NCBI RefSeq assembly: GCF_020515695.1
Contig: NZ_JAIWJA010000005.1
Coordinates: forward strand, 434,001-498,000
DNA from: Pseudomonas sp. MWU16-30317
GTDB lineage: Bacteria; Pseudomonadota; Gammaproteobacteria; Pseudomonadales; Pseudomonadaceae
Length of the DNA: 64,000 bases
Direction of reading: 5' to 3'
Shown here: piece by piece, positions 34,601 to 43,796 of the stretch
Position numbering within the stretch: the stretch's first letter is position 1
Layout: each line of letters begins with the position of its first letter
Position numbers and translations under genes: made by a program
Notes under the pieces: model-generated
Databases searched by the model: none
What the model saw: only the letters and a program-made list of their open reading frames with translations
What the model was told of the DNA's origin: nothing

Positions 34601-35551
34601 TTATTGCCCGTTATTTGCCAATAAATATATATGTTTCAAATAGTTGGCGGTCGCCAGGATCTGCTCGTCCAAGGGCTGCGGCGTTATTCCGGCGGTCCGC
34701 TCCCATTGGCGAATGGCGTCAGCGTCGCCGACGTAGCGGTCGGCTGGAGCGGTGCTCAGGGGCGGGCGCTCGATGGCCAGGTGGGGGGCGAGCAGTCGTT
34801 GGCATCGGATGGCCAGCTCCCCGACCTCGACCGCTTCGGTACCGGCGGTATCGAATGCATGGAAGGCCGGGGCGCGCTCTGCCAGCAGTAAATGGCAGCT
34901 CAGGGCGATGAGGTCCATGACGCTGTAGTAGGAGCGGATGACCGGATGGGTCGCGCGCACCACGATCGGTTCGTTGCGCAAACATGCGGTGATGATCGAG
35001 GCCAGGGCATACAGGTGGTGCTTGTTGATATAGGGGCCGCTGACATTGAACACCCGCGGGCTGCAGACTGCAAAGCCGTACTGCGCGCCCATCGCTTCGA
35101 ACGCGCGTTCATCTTCCAGCTTGCAGCGGCCATAGATGGCGCCGTCGCTGTGGTTGGCCATATCCAGGCCGGCATAGGCCGCGCCGCTGGAGGGCACGAA
35201 CAGCCCGGCCACTGGATTGGCATCGACAAACTGTGCCAGCGCCTCGCGGATGTGGCGGTTGTGCTGGATATAGGCCTCGACGCTGTTGCCCGCGACGCGG
35301 TCCTTGGTCTGGAAGGCGTAGTGGAACACCAGGGCAGGGCGGGGCGGGCGCAAGGCCGACAGTGCTGACAATGGCTGCACCGCCACCGTTGTGCCGTCGC
35401 GCAACACCAGTTGCCGCGCTGAGGATGCGAAGGCGTGCACCCGCGGCCATTGCGCCGCAGGCAGGTGACCGAACAGGTATTCGAGGGTGGCCTGACCGAG
35501 CCACCCTGTGGCGCCGATCACCACGAAGTCGAGGGTTTGCAGGCGTTCCAT
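34601..35551 (-). CDS. NAD-dependent epimerase/reductase of the CDP-sugar operon
   Basis: A 316-residue extended SDR. FVVIGATGWLGQATLEYLFG binds the nucleotide and FVPSSGAAYAG plus YGRCKLEDE supply the Ser and YxxxK residues; CSPRVFNVSGPYINKHHLYA follows. It overlaps the cyclase-like gene by one base (TGATG). In a yersiniose-like scheme it could be the reductase that reduces the acetyl side chain or the C4 product (the YerF role), but its sequence alone does not say so. The 55-base gap to ddhA is the largest between the genes upstream of ddhC. Confidence 0.75.
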   Translation of the reverse strand: MERLQTLDFVVIGATGWLGQATLEYLFGHLPAAQWPRVHAFASSARQLVLRDGTTVAVQPLSALSALRPPRPALVFHYAFQTKDRVAGNSVEAYIQHNRHIREALAQFVDANPVAGLFVPSSGAAYAGLDMANHSDGAIYGRCKLEDERAFEAMGAQYGFAVCSPRVFNVSGPYINKHHLYALASIITACLRNEPIVVRATHPVIRSYYSVMDLIALSCHLLLAERAPAFHAFDTAGTEAVEVGELAIRCQRLLAPHLAIERPPLSTAPADRYVGDADAIRQWERTAGITPQPLDEQILATANYLKHIYLLANNGQ

Positions 35552-36642
35552 CAGATACCGCCGCGTACGGCGATGCCGGCGCCCAGCGCGAAGGCGTTGC
35601 AGATCAGCGCCTGAATGATCGGGCTGCGGGGAACCGACAACCGTTGCAGCTCGCCATCCTCGACCGGCACGATCACGCGGTAGTGGCTCTGGGAATGTTT
35701 CTTGTCGCTCTCGAAATGCGTGAGCAGCACCTCGGCGTCAATGCGTATGAGCGGCGACAGGGTATAACGCAGCGGCTGCAGCAGGGCTTGTACGTGATCT
35801 ACCAGGCGTCGGGCGCGCTCTTCGCCGACGGGGCTGAGCAGCGACGCTACTTCGGCATACTTGTAGGCCATCAATATGCCCACACCGACGGCAATACCAT
35901 GGGGGATGGCGAAGTGCGTGGCGGACTCCACGGCATGCCCGAAGGTGTGACCGAAATTGAGCAGCAGGCGCTCGGCCTGATCGAATTCGTCGACCTCGAT
36001 GAACCACTTTTTGGTGGTCAGGCTCTGTTCGATGATGGCAAACGCCGTGGCCGTCTGCAGCGGGGCGGCGGGCCGTAGCGCGAGATAATCGGCGAAGGCC
36101 TCTGCGCCTCGGGCATAGCAGATTTTCACCGATTCCATCAGGCCGCTGGTTTGCTGTTCGGGGCTCAGGCTGTGGACGAAGGCGAGGTCGATGAGGATGC
36201 TCGCGGGTGGATGAAAATTACCCACCAGATTCTTCAACGCGCCGACGTTGATCGACGATTTGCCGCCGATGCACGAGTCGACCATGCCTAGCAGCGTGGT
36301 CGGGCAATAATGCCAACGCAGCCCGCGCATGTAGATCGACGCCACGAAGGTAGCGATGTCCTGAATGATGCCGCCGCCTACCGCGACGATTTCGGTTTCG
36401 CGCGTGGCGCCGTGTTGCTTGAGCGCCTCGATGATGGGCGCGATGCGTTCCAGCGACTTGTTCGCTTCGCTGGCATCCACGGCAATGATCGGATCGCTGA
36501 CGAACGCCACCTGGGGCAGCAAGTGACGGTCGACGATGAAAATGCGGTGGGCGTTGCTGGCGATGACTTCCTGAACCAGCCCTTCGCCAAGGGACACGCG
36601 ATAGATGCCCGTCGAGCTGTTGATATCAAACGATGCGCGCAT
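35551..36642 (-). CDS. 3-dehydroquinate-synthase-like sugar-phosphate cyclase
   Basis: A 363-residue protein of the AroB/sugar-phosphate-cyclase superfamily. NAD-binding AVGGGIIQDIATFVASIYMR, then CPTTLLGMVDSCIGGKSSIN, and the metal-binding LNFGHTFGHAVES are all conserved, so it should be catalytically competent. It lies in a sugar operon, not with aroK, so a role outside the shikimate pathway is likely: cyclising a keto sugar phosphate or keto-acid to a cyclitol-type product. It overlaps both neighbours (16-17 bases with the SDR, one base with the epimerase). Confidence 0.82.
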   Translation of the reverse strand: MRASFDINSSTGIYRVSLGEGLVQEVIASNAHRIFIVDRHLLPQVAFVSDPIIAVDASEANKSLERIAPIIEALKQHGATRETEIVAVGGGIIQDIATFVASIYMRGLRWHYCPTTLLGMVDSCIGGKSSINVGALKNLVGNFHPPASILIDLAFVHSLSPEQQTSGLMESVKICYARGAEAFADYLALRPAAPLQTATAFAIIEQSLTTKKWFIEVDEFDQAERLLLNFGHTFGHAVESATHFAIPHGIAVGVGILMAYKYAEVASLLSPVGEERARRLVDHVQALLQPLRYTLSPLIRIDAEVLLTHFESDKKHSQSHYRVIVPVEDGELQRLSVPRSPIIQALICNAFALGAGIAVRGGI

Positions 36643-37360
36643 GAGTGAAGCCCTTGTCGACAGTCAGGAATTGCCCAGTAATAGCAAGGTGCCCAGGGGT
36701 GCAGCAGAACTCCACCACGGCGGCGACATCCTCGACCGTTGCCAGCCGCGAACCCGGTGTTGCGCCCTCCAGGCGAGCAATTTGCTCGGCGCTGAGATTG
36801 GCACGGGTCATGGGGGTATCGAGTGCGCCTGGCAGCACTGCGTTGATCACGTGGCCATCGTCCGCCAGATCCAGTGACACAGAACGCACCAACCCTTGCA
36901 GGGCGGATTTGGTGACGCAGTACGAGAGCTTGTTCTGTCGCGCAATGTTCTGCCAGATCGAGCTGATCACGCACAGCCGTGCGCCACCGCTGCTCAGAGC
37001 GCCACCGCCCAGCAGGGCGTGCAACGAAACCAGGATGTGACCGACATTGGCTTCGTACATGTTCAGGTGGCGCGAGTAGTCGAGGTCGTTGATGTTGTCG
37101 GTGCAGTTGTCGCCCTGAGCCCACACAACGGCATCGAGACGCTCGACAGCGGCGGGTAAAGGCTCGTTGGCCAATGGATTCCACTGGACGACATTGACGT
37201 TTTTGCGCTCGTTAACGCTGGTGGCTGGTTGCCGAACGATGGCGATGACGTCCCATTCACGGGTTGCGAACCAGTCGACCAGCCCGCTGCCAATGGCGCC
37301 GGAAGCGCCAAATATGGCTATGCGTGGTTTGTCGATCTCAGGCATTGATTTATTCGCCAC
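36626..37360 (-). CDS. short-chain dehydrogenase/reductase of the glycan operon
   Basis: A 244-residue classical SDR: IAIFGASGAIGSGLVDWFA at the start, VWAQGD in the NAG position, and LCVISSIWQN with YCVTKSALQG giving Ser and YxxxK. NAVLPGALDTPMTR follows, as in family members. The start is either GTG at 37360 (GGAAG eight bases upstream, overlapping the aldolase end by eleven bases) or ATG at 37345. Placed between an aldolase and a cyclase, it probably reduces or oxidises their shared intermediate. Confidence 0.8.
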   Translation of the reverse strand: MANKSMPEIDKPRIAIFGASGAIGSGLVDWFATREWDVIAIVRQPATSVNERKNVNVVQWNPLANEPLPAAVERLDAVVWAQGDNCTDNINDLDYSRHLNMYEANVGHILVSLHALLGGGALSSGGARLCVISSIWQNIARQNKLSYCVTKSALQGLVRSVSLDLADDGHVINAVLPGALDTPMTRANLSAEQIARLEGATPGSRLATVEDVAAVVEFCCTPGHLAITGQFLTVDKGFTHARIV

Positions 37361-38150
37361 CCAACAACTTCCAGCGCGAATCTAGCATTTCAATGCGTTT
37401 GTCGTCTTCCTTCTCGATCAGGCCGTAGTACTCGCGCTTGTTCTGCAGCCACAACAGCTCGAAGTGCACAGCGTTTAGCAGGCCTTTTTCGATATCGAGG
37501 GTGCGTAACGATTCGGCGGCGTAGATGACCTTGCGGGTTTCAAAGCGCGCCAGGTGGTTGGCCTCGAGTTTCCTCAGCTCGCCGATGGCGTCGCTCGAAA
37601 CACCACCGCCGACCACCAGTTCAAGGCCGGCGGCTTTGGCTGCAGTCCCGGTCTTAAGGGCGTACTCGGTGATGCGAGGGTCGTTGATGTCGTTACGGGT
37701 GAAACCGTGCGACAGGGAGAAGTCGACGCGCCCGAACACCACGCCGTCCAGGCCGTTGGGCACGCTGGCTGCCTTGATCAGCGCATCCAGGTTGTTGAAG
37801 CCAGTGATGGTCTCGAGGTTGAACAGGAACTTGGTGTCTTCCTGTTCCTCCTTGCTGTAGATCTTGTTCTTGGCCTCAATGAACTTTTGCACGGCGTAGG
37901 CCGACTCGATCATGGGCGCGATGATGTATTCGACGCCGATCTGCTTGCTCTCGAGCAAGTCGCGAATGGCCTCGCAGCCTCCCACCTTGAGACCGATACC
38001 CAAGTCCGCCCGGCGCGCCAGTTCGATCAGGCGCAGCAGCTCGTCGACGCGGGTGCCTTCGGCTTCGAACTCGGCCTTGACGGCCACGTAGCCATATTCC
38101 TGTTTACCGCGTTTGAGGAGGTCCAGCATCTTGCGCTCACGACGGTTCAT
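37350..38150 (-). CDS. HpcH/HpaI-family aldolase
   Basis: A 266-residue protein of the HpcH/HpaI (citrate lyase beta-like) aldolase family. YGYVAVKAEFEAEGTRVDEL, IIAPMIESAYAVQKFIEA, LFNLETITGFNNLDAL and GLDGVVFGRVDFSLSHG show the barrel strands with the Glu and Asp that bind the divalent metal. Family members join or split pyruvate (or acetyl groups) and aldehydes. It is the first gene of the eight-gene operon, so it may make a keto-deoxy acid for the following SDR and cyclase. Confidence 0.8.
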   Translation of the reverse strand: MNRRERKMLDLLKRGKQEYGYVAVKAEFEAEGTRVDELLRLIELARRADLGIGLKVGGCEAIRDLLESKQIGVEYIIAPMIESAYAVQKFIEAKNKIYSKEEQEDTKFLFNLETITGFNNLDALIKAASVPNGLDGVVFGRVDFSLSHGFTRNDINDPRITEYALKTGTAAKAAGLELVVGGGVSSDAIGELRKLEANHLARFETRKVIYAAESLRTLDIEKGLLNAVHFELLWLQNKREYYGLIEKEDDKRIEMLDSRWKLLGGE

Positions 38151-38395
38151 TTGACGCTCCTTGACTCAAATAACTTCAGGCCGGCTGGATGCGCCAGCGG
38201 CCTTCGCAGCAGCGAGCCGGGCCCACAGCCGTGCCAGAAAAAAAGCCAGCCGCGATGGACGAGGCAGGCATCGACATTCAAAAAATTAGTGACCAAACAT
38301 GAGCAAACTGTAGCACAGAGCATCGCTTGCAAATGTGGCTGACAGTAGGCGTATCGGCCGCCGTCGAGCACGCTTGAATTCGCTGTATAGCTTGC

Positions 38396-39232
38396 CTAAA
38401 CGGCAGGAGTCGGGGTATCGATCAACGCCTTTATCCGCCCCGCATCCACCGCCGACACCGGGTTATAAACAATCATCCCCAAATCCGGCCGCCCATCCAC
38501 GGCAAACCCCGAATACTCCAACTCGATCAACCCCAGCACCGGGTGATGCAGCTTCTTGGTCCCTTCACCGTGCACACGCACATCGTTATCTCGCCACAAC
38601 CGGGCGAAGTGATCGCTGGCGGCGCACAGTTCATCCACCAGCTTGTTCACTTGCAAGGTTGCCCCGGCGCGCGCCGCATCGGCCCTGAACGCCGCCACCA
38701 CGAAGCGCGCGATGTCGTCCCAGTCGTCCTGTTTGGCGCGCATGCGCGGGTTACAGAACATCAGCCGCAAGATGTTGCGCTGCGCCACCGGCAGCTGGCC
38801 GTAGTCGGTAAAGACCACGGTCGCGGCGCGGTTCCAGGCCAGGACGTCCCAAGTGGCCGTCTTGATGATCACCGGGCTGGACTCGAAGCTGTCGAGCAGG
38901 CGCTGCAAGCGCGGCGTCACGCCGTCCGGCGCTTTGTAGACGACCTCGGGTAGATGGCCGAAGGCGAGCATGAACAGATGCTCGCGCTCCGGTTCGGTCA
39001 TCAGCAAGCCCTGGGCGATGCGATTGAGCACCTGCGCGGAGGGCGCGCCTCCGCGGCCCTGTTCCAGCCAGGTGTACCAGGTGGCGCTGATATTGGCGCG
39101 CTGAGCGACTTCTTCACGGCGCAGGCCGGGCGTGCGCCGGCGCGTTGCAGGCAGGCCGAAGGCTGCCGGGTCGAGGCGGCTGCGGCAGTCTTTGAGGTAG
39201 ACCCCAAGGGGGTTCGCGAGCTGATCCGGCAT
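38396..39232 (-). CDS. helix-turn-helix regulator with MmyB-like ligand domain
   Basis: A 278-residue regulator. The XRE-type helix-turn-helix covers about residues 25-85 (RTPGLRREEVAQRANISATW followed by YTWLEQGRG), and the remainder is the MmyB-like PAS-type domain with ATWDVLAWNRAATVVFTDYG and MFCNPRMRAKQDDW. In other pseudomonads such regulators are divergent from a short-chain dehydrogenase they control; the same layout occurs here with the gene at 39332, across a 99-base gap that should contain the operator. Confidence 0.88.
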   Translation of the reverse strand: MPDQLANPLGVYLKDCRSRLDPAAFGLPATRRRTPGLRREEVAQRANISATWYTWLEQGRGGAPSAQVLNRIAQGLLMTEPEREHLFMLAFGHLPEVVYKAPDGVTPRLQRLLDSFESSPVIIKTATWDVLAWNRAATVVFTDYGQLPVAQRNILRLMFCNPRMRAKQDDWDDIARFVVAAFRADAARAGATLQVNKLVDELCAASDHFARLWRDNDVRVHGEGTKKLHHPVLGLIELEYSGFAVDGRPDLGMIVYNPVSAVDAGRIKALIDTPTPAV

Positions 39233-39331
39233 GTTGATCCTGTTAGTGCGTATACCCTGATAACGTCCCTACTTTTACAGGATAGAGACTAAGCGCAGGC
39301 TGCTGCCATATCAACGACATGGGACAGGATC

Positions 39332-40216
39332 ATGCGTGTATTTCTTACGGGTGCTACAGGTTTTATCGGTTCCCGGGTGGCGGCCGAGTTGATCGACGCC
39401 GACCACCGAGTGCTGGGCCTGACTCGCTCGGATGCGGGCGCGCAGGCGCTCAAGGCGCTGGGGGCCGAGGTGCTGTATGGCGATATCGAGGACCTGCCGG
39501 GCCTGCAACGGGGGGCGGCTGCTTGTGAGGCGGTGATCCATACGGCGTTCGATCATGACTTCACGCACTTCGCCGACAACTGCCAGAAGGACTACCGCGC
39601 GATCATCGCCTTGGGCGCGGCGCTGGAGGGTTCCGAGCGGCCGTTGATCATCACTACTGGCGCTGCTGCGGGTTCTCCAGGGCCCGGACAGGCGGCGATC
39701 GAAGACCACTTCGACCCCGAGCACCCCAATCCGCGCGTGGCCTCGGAGCTGGCCGGGCGCGAGTTGTCACAGCGTGGCGTTGACGTCAGGGTGATACGGT
39801 TGACGCAGATTCACGACACTCTGAAGCAGGGGCTGGTGAGTTATCTCATCGCCCACGCCCAGCGCACCGGCCGCTGCGCTTATGTCGGCGAGGGCCTGAA
39901 CAGCTGGTCGGCGGCCCATGTCGCAGACACCGCACGCTTGTATCGCCTGGTGCTGGAGAAGGGCACGGCGGGCATGCGGTATCACGCTTCGGCCGAGGTC
40001 GACGTGAGTTTCAAAAGCATCGCCCAGACCGTGGCACAGCGCCTGGACGTGCCGTTGGTGGCGTTATCCGCAGAAGAGGCCGTTGGGCATTTTGGCTGGT
40101 TGGCGACGTTCGTGGACAAGGACTTGAAGGCCACGAGCGCCAAGACCCGCGCCGAGTTGGGCTGGGACCCGACAGGGGCGGGGCTGCTGGAGGATTTGCA
40201 ACGCGCGCAGCTATAG
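39332..40216 (+). CDS. SDR-family NAD(P)-dependent oxidoreductase
   Basis: A 294-residue atypical extended SDR: VFLTGATGFIGSRVAAELID at the start, VIHTAFDHDF and LIITTGAAAGSPG in the core. The usual YxxxK is replaced in this subfamily (the segment after the TTG loop reads HPNPRVASELAGREL), which is common among NAD-dependent epimerase-like reductases of this kind. AGGA lies four bases before the ATG. Divergent from, and probably controlled by, the MmyB-type regulator. Confidence 0.82.
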   Translation: MRVFLTGATGFIGSRVAAELIDADHRVLGLTRSDAGAQALKALGAEVLYGDIEDLPGLQRGAAACEAVIHTAFDHDFTHFADNCQKDYRAIIALGAALEGSERPLIITTGAAAGSPGPGQAAIEDHFDPEHPNPRVASELAGRELSQRGVDVRVIRLTQIHDTLKQGLVSYLIAHAQRTGRCAYVGEGLNSWSAAHVADTARLYRLVLEKGTAGMRYHASAEVDVSFKSIAQTVAQRLDVPLVALSAEEAVGHFGWLATFVDKDLKATSAKTRAELGWDPTGAGLLEDLQRAQL

Positions 40217-40300
40217 CGAAGGGGCTTGGCGCCGATTCGGTGTGTCAGCCACGGATGGCGTGCTGACACGACGCTGTCGGGGACAATCCCTCTCGCTACA
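40213..40300. repeat. REP/REPIN-like inverted repeat
   Basis: TAGCGAAGGGG at the left and CCCTCTCGCTACA at the right are inverted REP-type ends, and inside them GTGTCAGC (40242-40249) pairs with GCTGACAC (40262-40269). The element fills the gap between the converging SDR and YncE-like genes and may act as a transcription stop. Confidence 0.65.
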
Positions 40301-40306
40301 GGTATT

Positions 40307-41491
40307 TCAGCGAGGGGGGCTGCGCAGTGAGGAGGGGCCGCCAGCGACCGGGATGCGCTTGCCGGTATCCACCAGTTTCTGCCCTTCGATGCTGTACAGC
40401 CCCAACTGGTGTTCGACGTTGAACTGCACGATGACGTGCTTGCTGTCGGCGCTGAAAACGACGCCCTGTGCTGCGACACCATCGGCCACTTGCGACACCT
40501 GCGTGGCCTTGCCGTTCTTGATCGCGAACAGGGTTACGAGGCCGTGGGGGCGGGCGCCGGGGTTGTCGGGGGTGAGGTTGGAGCCGTCGATCGATTGGGC
40601 CGCGATCCATTTGCCGTCGGGGGAGATTGCCACGCCTTCAGGGGTGGCCGGTACGGTGAGGTGCTGCACCGCGCGGAATGGGGCCTTGGACACGTCGATC
40701 AGGGTCACGCTGTCCACGTCCGCCGCCAGGCGCCCTTTGTAAGCCAGGCCGGCGAGGCCGACGTTGCTGACCACGGCCCAGTGGCCATCGCTGGAGGCAT
40801 CGACGGTGTACGGCGCCACACCGGTGCTGACGCGGTCGCCGCTGTCGACCCATTTGCCGTCCTTGAGGTCCAGCACCGCGACGCCTTGTTCGTCACGCAT
40901 GGCGGCCAGCGCGTGCTGGCCATCGTGGGTGAACACTACGCCGGCCAGGCGTTTGCTGCTGATGTTGATGGGGTCGAGCAGTGTCACCTGCTGCCCTTCG
41001 ATACGCAGCGGCCGCACGCTGCCGTCCACGCAGGTCACCAGGCCCCAGGTGCCGCTACGGTCAAACGCGACGGCTTGAGGATGGCTGCCGAGTTCGATGT
41101 GGGTGACCTTGGCGGGTTTGGCAGAGAGGTCGACCACTTGCAGGAAAGTGTCCATCAACAGCTTTTTGTTCGCCTGGTCATAGCGGGTGGGCGCAGCGAT
41201 CAGCGCCAGTTTGCCGTCCGGGCTGATGGCAGCGGCCTGGGGTGGGCCTTGAATACCGTTTTCGATCTCGACGGTCTGGTTGACCTTGGGTGGGAAGACG
41301 CTGGCATCCAGCACCGTAAGGGTGTCCGGGACAGGGTTGGCGGGGTAGGTGTCGAGGCCTTGAGCGCGCTGGTACTTGCCGTCGTTCGAGGAAACCACCC
41401 AGTCGGCAGCGAAGGCAGAGTGCGCCGCAAACAGGGCCAGAAGGCAGACTGAAACCGGTTTCAGGGCGAAGCGAAAAGAAGGTGTGGTCAT
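40307..41491 (-). CDS. secreted YncE-like beta-propeller protein
   Basis: A 394-residue protein with a Sec signal peptide (VSVCLLALFAAHSAFAADW, cleavage after about residue 28). The body repeats the pattern of seven-bladed propellers, with AAISPDGKLALIAAP, AVAFDRSGTWGLVTC, GVVFTHDGQHALAAM, TVDASSDGHWAVVSN and GVAISPDGKWIAAQS as successive blade strands. Likely periplasmic. Propellers of this type bind other macromolecules; the ligand is unknown. Confidence 0.82.
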   Translation of the reverse strand: MTTPSFRFALKPVSVCLLALFAAHSAFAADWVVSSNDGKYQRAQGLDTYPANPVPDTLTVLDASVFPPKVNQTVEIENGIQGPPQAAAISPDGKLALIAAPTRYDQANKKLLMDTFLQVVDLSAKPAKVTHIELGSHPQAVAFDRSGTWGLVTCVDGSVRPLRIEGQQVTLLDPINISSKRLAGVVFTHDGQHALAAMRDEQGVAVLDLKDGKWVDSGDRVSTGVAPYTVDASSDGHWAVVSNVGLAGLAYKGRLAADVDSVTLIDVSKAPFRAVQHLTVPATPEGVAISPDGKWIAAQSIDGSNLTPDNPGARPHGLVTLFAIKNGKATQVSQVADGVAAQGVVFSADSKHVIVQFNVEHQLGLYSIEGQKLVDTGKRIPVAGGPSSLRSPPR

Positions 41492-41649
41492 GTGCTTTCC
41501 AGGTCCATCCAGGGTTGTCGAGAAGTGAGAGACCTCACTATATACATCGCTGGATGGCCCGAACTTAAAACATATTTCAGTGGTAATAACGCTCGCGGGG
41601 CCCTATCTGCAGCGCCTGGTTCACACTGCTGCGCAACCCTGGTGGTGCT

Positions 41650-42081
41650 TCAATCCAGCCGGTCGTAGAGGCGTTTGCCCATGCTGACATGGTGCTCGAC
41701 GCTGTAGCCCAGTGACTCGTAGAACGGCACGATCTCGGTGTTGGTATTGACCACTTGCAGGTTGATTTTCAAGCAGCCGAGGCGCACCAGCGCTGCCTCT
41801 GCGTGATGCACCAGGGCTTCGCCGATGCCTTGGCGGCGGTGGCCTGGGTCGACACTCACCGAGTACAGCCAGCCGCGGTGGCCGTCGTAGCCGGCGAGCA
41901 CCGTGCCGACCACCTTGTCGCCGGCGAGGGCGACGAAGAACAACTGATCCGCGTGGGCCAGTTTCATGTCGATGGAGCGGCTTGGCAGGCGGTGTTCGGT
42001 GGGGTGATCGAAGACGTTGTCCCACAGGGCGATGACGCTGGCCCGGTGCAGAGGATCGGAATAGTCGACGATAGCGTCCAT
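41650..42081 (-). CDS. GNAT-family N-acetyltransferase (YpeA-like)
   Basis: A 143-residue acetyltransferase. VVGTVLAGYDGHRGWLYSVS and VDPGHRRQGIGEALVHHAE contain the acetyl-CoA binding R-R-Q-G-I-G motif; VNTNTEIVPFYESLGY near the end is characteristic of YpeA-like proteins. The ATG at 42081 is chosen because AAGAGG precedes it at good spacing and the upstream continuation runs into a REP element. The substrate is not known. Confidence 0.88.
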   Translation of the reverse strand: MDAIVDYSDPLHRASVIALWDNVFDHPTEHRLPSRSIDMKLAHADQLFFVALAGDKVVGTVLAGYDGHRGWLYSVSVDPGHRRQGIGEALVHHAEAALVRLGCLKINLQVVNTNTEIVPFYESLGYSVEHHVSMGKRLYDRLD

Positions 42082-42194
42082 GGTCAGGCCTCTTGGCAAA
42101 GAGGTGGACGCTAGCGTCTGCGGGGGGTGGTTGTCCAGCCAGGAGGCGGCTGGATGCTGCTGGATGTATTCAGTGGCTGATGTGTGGGGGCATA

Positions 42195-42291
42195 GGGCCC
42201 TTTCGCGAGCAAGCTTTGCTCCCACAGGTGTACGACCCAAGACCGGTCGACTCTGTGGGCGCAAGGGTGCGCGTTCGCGGTGAAGAGGCCC
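42195..42291. repeat. REPIN (paired REP sequences)
   Basis: GGGCCCTTTCGCGAGCAAGC at 42195 with TTTGCTCCCACAGG is mirrored by CTGTGGGCGCAAGG and GCGGTGAAGAGGCCC ending at 42291. Two REP sequences face each other around a short spacer between the GNAT and DUF1835 genes. Same family as the element inside the nitrate reductase gene. Confidence 0.85.
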
Positions 42292-42307
42292 TGAAGCACA
42301 TCGCAAA

Positions 42308-43543
42308 TCAGCCCCGCCAGACAGGCCGGCCATCGTCACCCATGGCCCAGTGCGGCTCGCGAGGTTGAATACAGACCCCGCCAATCCACCGCGGCGCATC
42401 CGCGTGGTCCGGCCAGTAGGCTTCACCTGCCAGCACTTGCTGCCCCAAGGCGGTCAATTGCAGTGGCCGCTGAGGCCAGTCCAATTGTTTTCCGGTTTCG
42501 CTGATCAAGGGCCTGGCGCCATCGATCAGCGGCCGCATCATGGCGTAGAACATCATGTCGCCCAGGTAGGGCAGCGGTTCACGTATCTCCATCAGCTCGG
42601 CAAACACTCGCCCGCACGGCATTTCGCCGCCCTCCAGCAACGTCTGCAAGGCCAGGCGCTCGGTCAGTGACAGGCCATCGCGCACGCCGGGCAGCTCTTG
42701 CAGTTGTCGGCGCAGTGCGGGGGCGAGCAGCGGCAGGCTGGGGTGTTCAGCGTCGGCGATAGCCGCCAGCGCCAGCGGTGAAGCCGCACAGTAGGCGGCC
42801 CAAGTGCGGCGTGCGAGCGCCAGTGCTTCGGCCGTTACGGCCCGGCGTTGCGGCCATAGCCACGCCAGCAGGTCGGGGGCCAGTTGGCCGATGCCGATAA
42901 AGCGCTGCACCCCCGGCACGGCGTTGATCTGCACCAGTTCCAGGCGGTGCTCCGGCAGGCGATCGAGACCTGCCAGGGCGCTCACCAGAAACAGCTGGTC
43001 GTAGGCATCGGCTTCGCACCACAACACTCCAGGTGTGTCGCCCAATTGCGCCAGCCGGTCGTATTCGTGGTCGGTGCGCCGTTGCACATCGGCCAGCGGC
43101 AGGTTGAATACCTGACTGATGTACTGGCTGCGTTGCGCGCGATACGCCTCAACCGGCAGTGCTTGCACCGGGCCCATGCACAGCGGGTCGGCCATCATCT
43201 GGAAGCGGCCCTTGAAACCGGCCAGGCGCAGGCTGTGTTCGATATCGTTGCCGCAACGCCAGTGGCAGCTGTTGGCCTCGTCGCTGGCGGTGAAATCCGG
43301 TTGGCGGGCGGCGAAGTCGATGGCATCGACATGCGCCTTGAGCTTGGGCCAGGTGGCGAAACCATAGCCGCGAGCGATCAGCCATTGGGCATCGGTCAGG
43401 GTGGCGGGCGATCGCTTGAGCTGGGCCTGATGCTTGGGCGCCGAGCCTGCGTGAAGTTCACGCAGCAGGTCCTTGGCTTGCTTCTTGAGCTGCTCGAGGT
43501 TGAGGCGGCCGTGGTGGGGCGAAAAAATGCGCGGTACGGACAT
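42308..43543 (-). CDS. DUF1835 domain-containing protein
   Basis: A 411-residue soluble protein. The first 75 residues carry LNLEQLKKQAKDLLRELHAG and GYGFATWPKLKAHVDAID, a helical module common in front of other domains. From about residue 85, HWRCGNDIEHSLRLAGFKGR and MMADPLCMGPVQALPVEAYR match the DUF1835 domain, and GVLWCEADAYDQLFLVSAL fits its second half. No function is established for this family. Confidence 0.8.
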   Translation of the reverse strand: MSVPRIFSPHHGRLNLEQLKKQAKDLLRELHAGSAPKHQAQLKRSPATLTDAQWLIARGYGFATWPKLKAHVDAIDFAARQPDFTASDEANSCHWRCGNDIEHSLRLAGFKGRFQMMADPLCMGPVQALPVEAYRAQRSQYISQVFNLPLADVQRRTDHEYDRLAQLGDTPGVLWCEADAYDQLFLVSALAGLDRLPEHRLELVQINAVPGVQRFIGIGQLAPDLLAWLWPQRRAVTAEALALARRTWAAYCAASPLALAAIADAEHPSLPLLAPALRRQLQELPGVRDGLSLTERLALQTLLEGGEMPCGRVFAELMEIREPLPYLGDMMFYAMMRPLIDGARPLISETGKQLDWPQRPLQLTALGQQVLAGEAYWPDHADAPRWIGGVCIQPREPHWAMGDDGRPVWRG

Positions 43544-43701
43544 ACGAGCTCCTTGAATGAACCTTGTCCGCTTTAAGGTCGGGAGTCGTAGCGAGAATGA
43601 GGGTGAATCAGGTCCTGGGCACAGCCCTTTCCGCGGATGGAGGCGCAGAGCACGCCTGGTCCGGGATGATACGAGGGTGAATGAGGGAGATCAACCGTGT
43701 C

Positions 43702-43778
43702 GCGAGGGGCTTGCCCGGAAAGATGCCAGGTCGGCGCTAATGCATCCGACCTGATATTTTCCGCGGCAAGCCCCTCGC
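43702..43778. repeat. REP-ended inverted repeat
   Basis: GCGAGGGGCTTGCC at 43702-43715 and GGCAAGCCCCTCGC at 43765-43778 are perfect 14-base inverted arms. Inside lie further complementary pieces (GGAAA with TTTCC, CAGGTCGG with CCGACCTG), so transcripts fold into one long hairpin. It lies just after the MFS transporter gene end and could stop or protect that transcript. Confidence 0.85.
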
Positions 43779-43796
43779 TACAGTGGGGCGGCGCGA

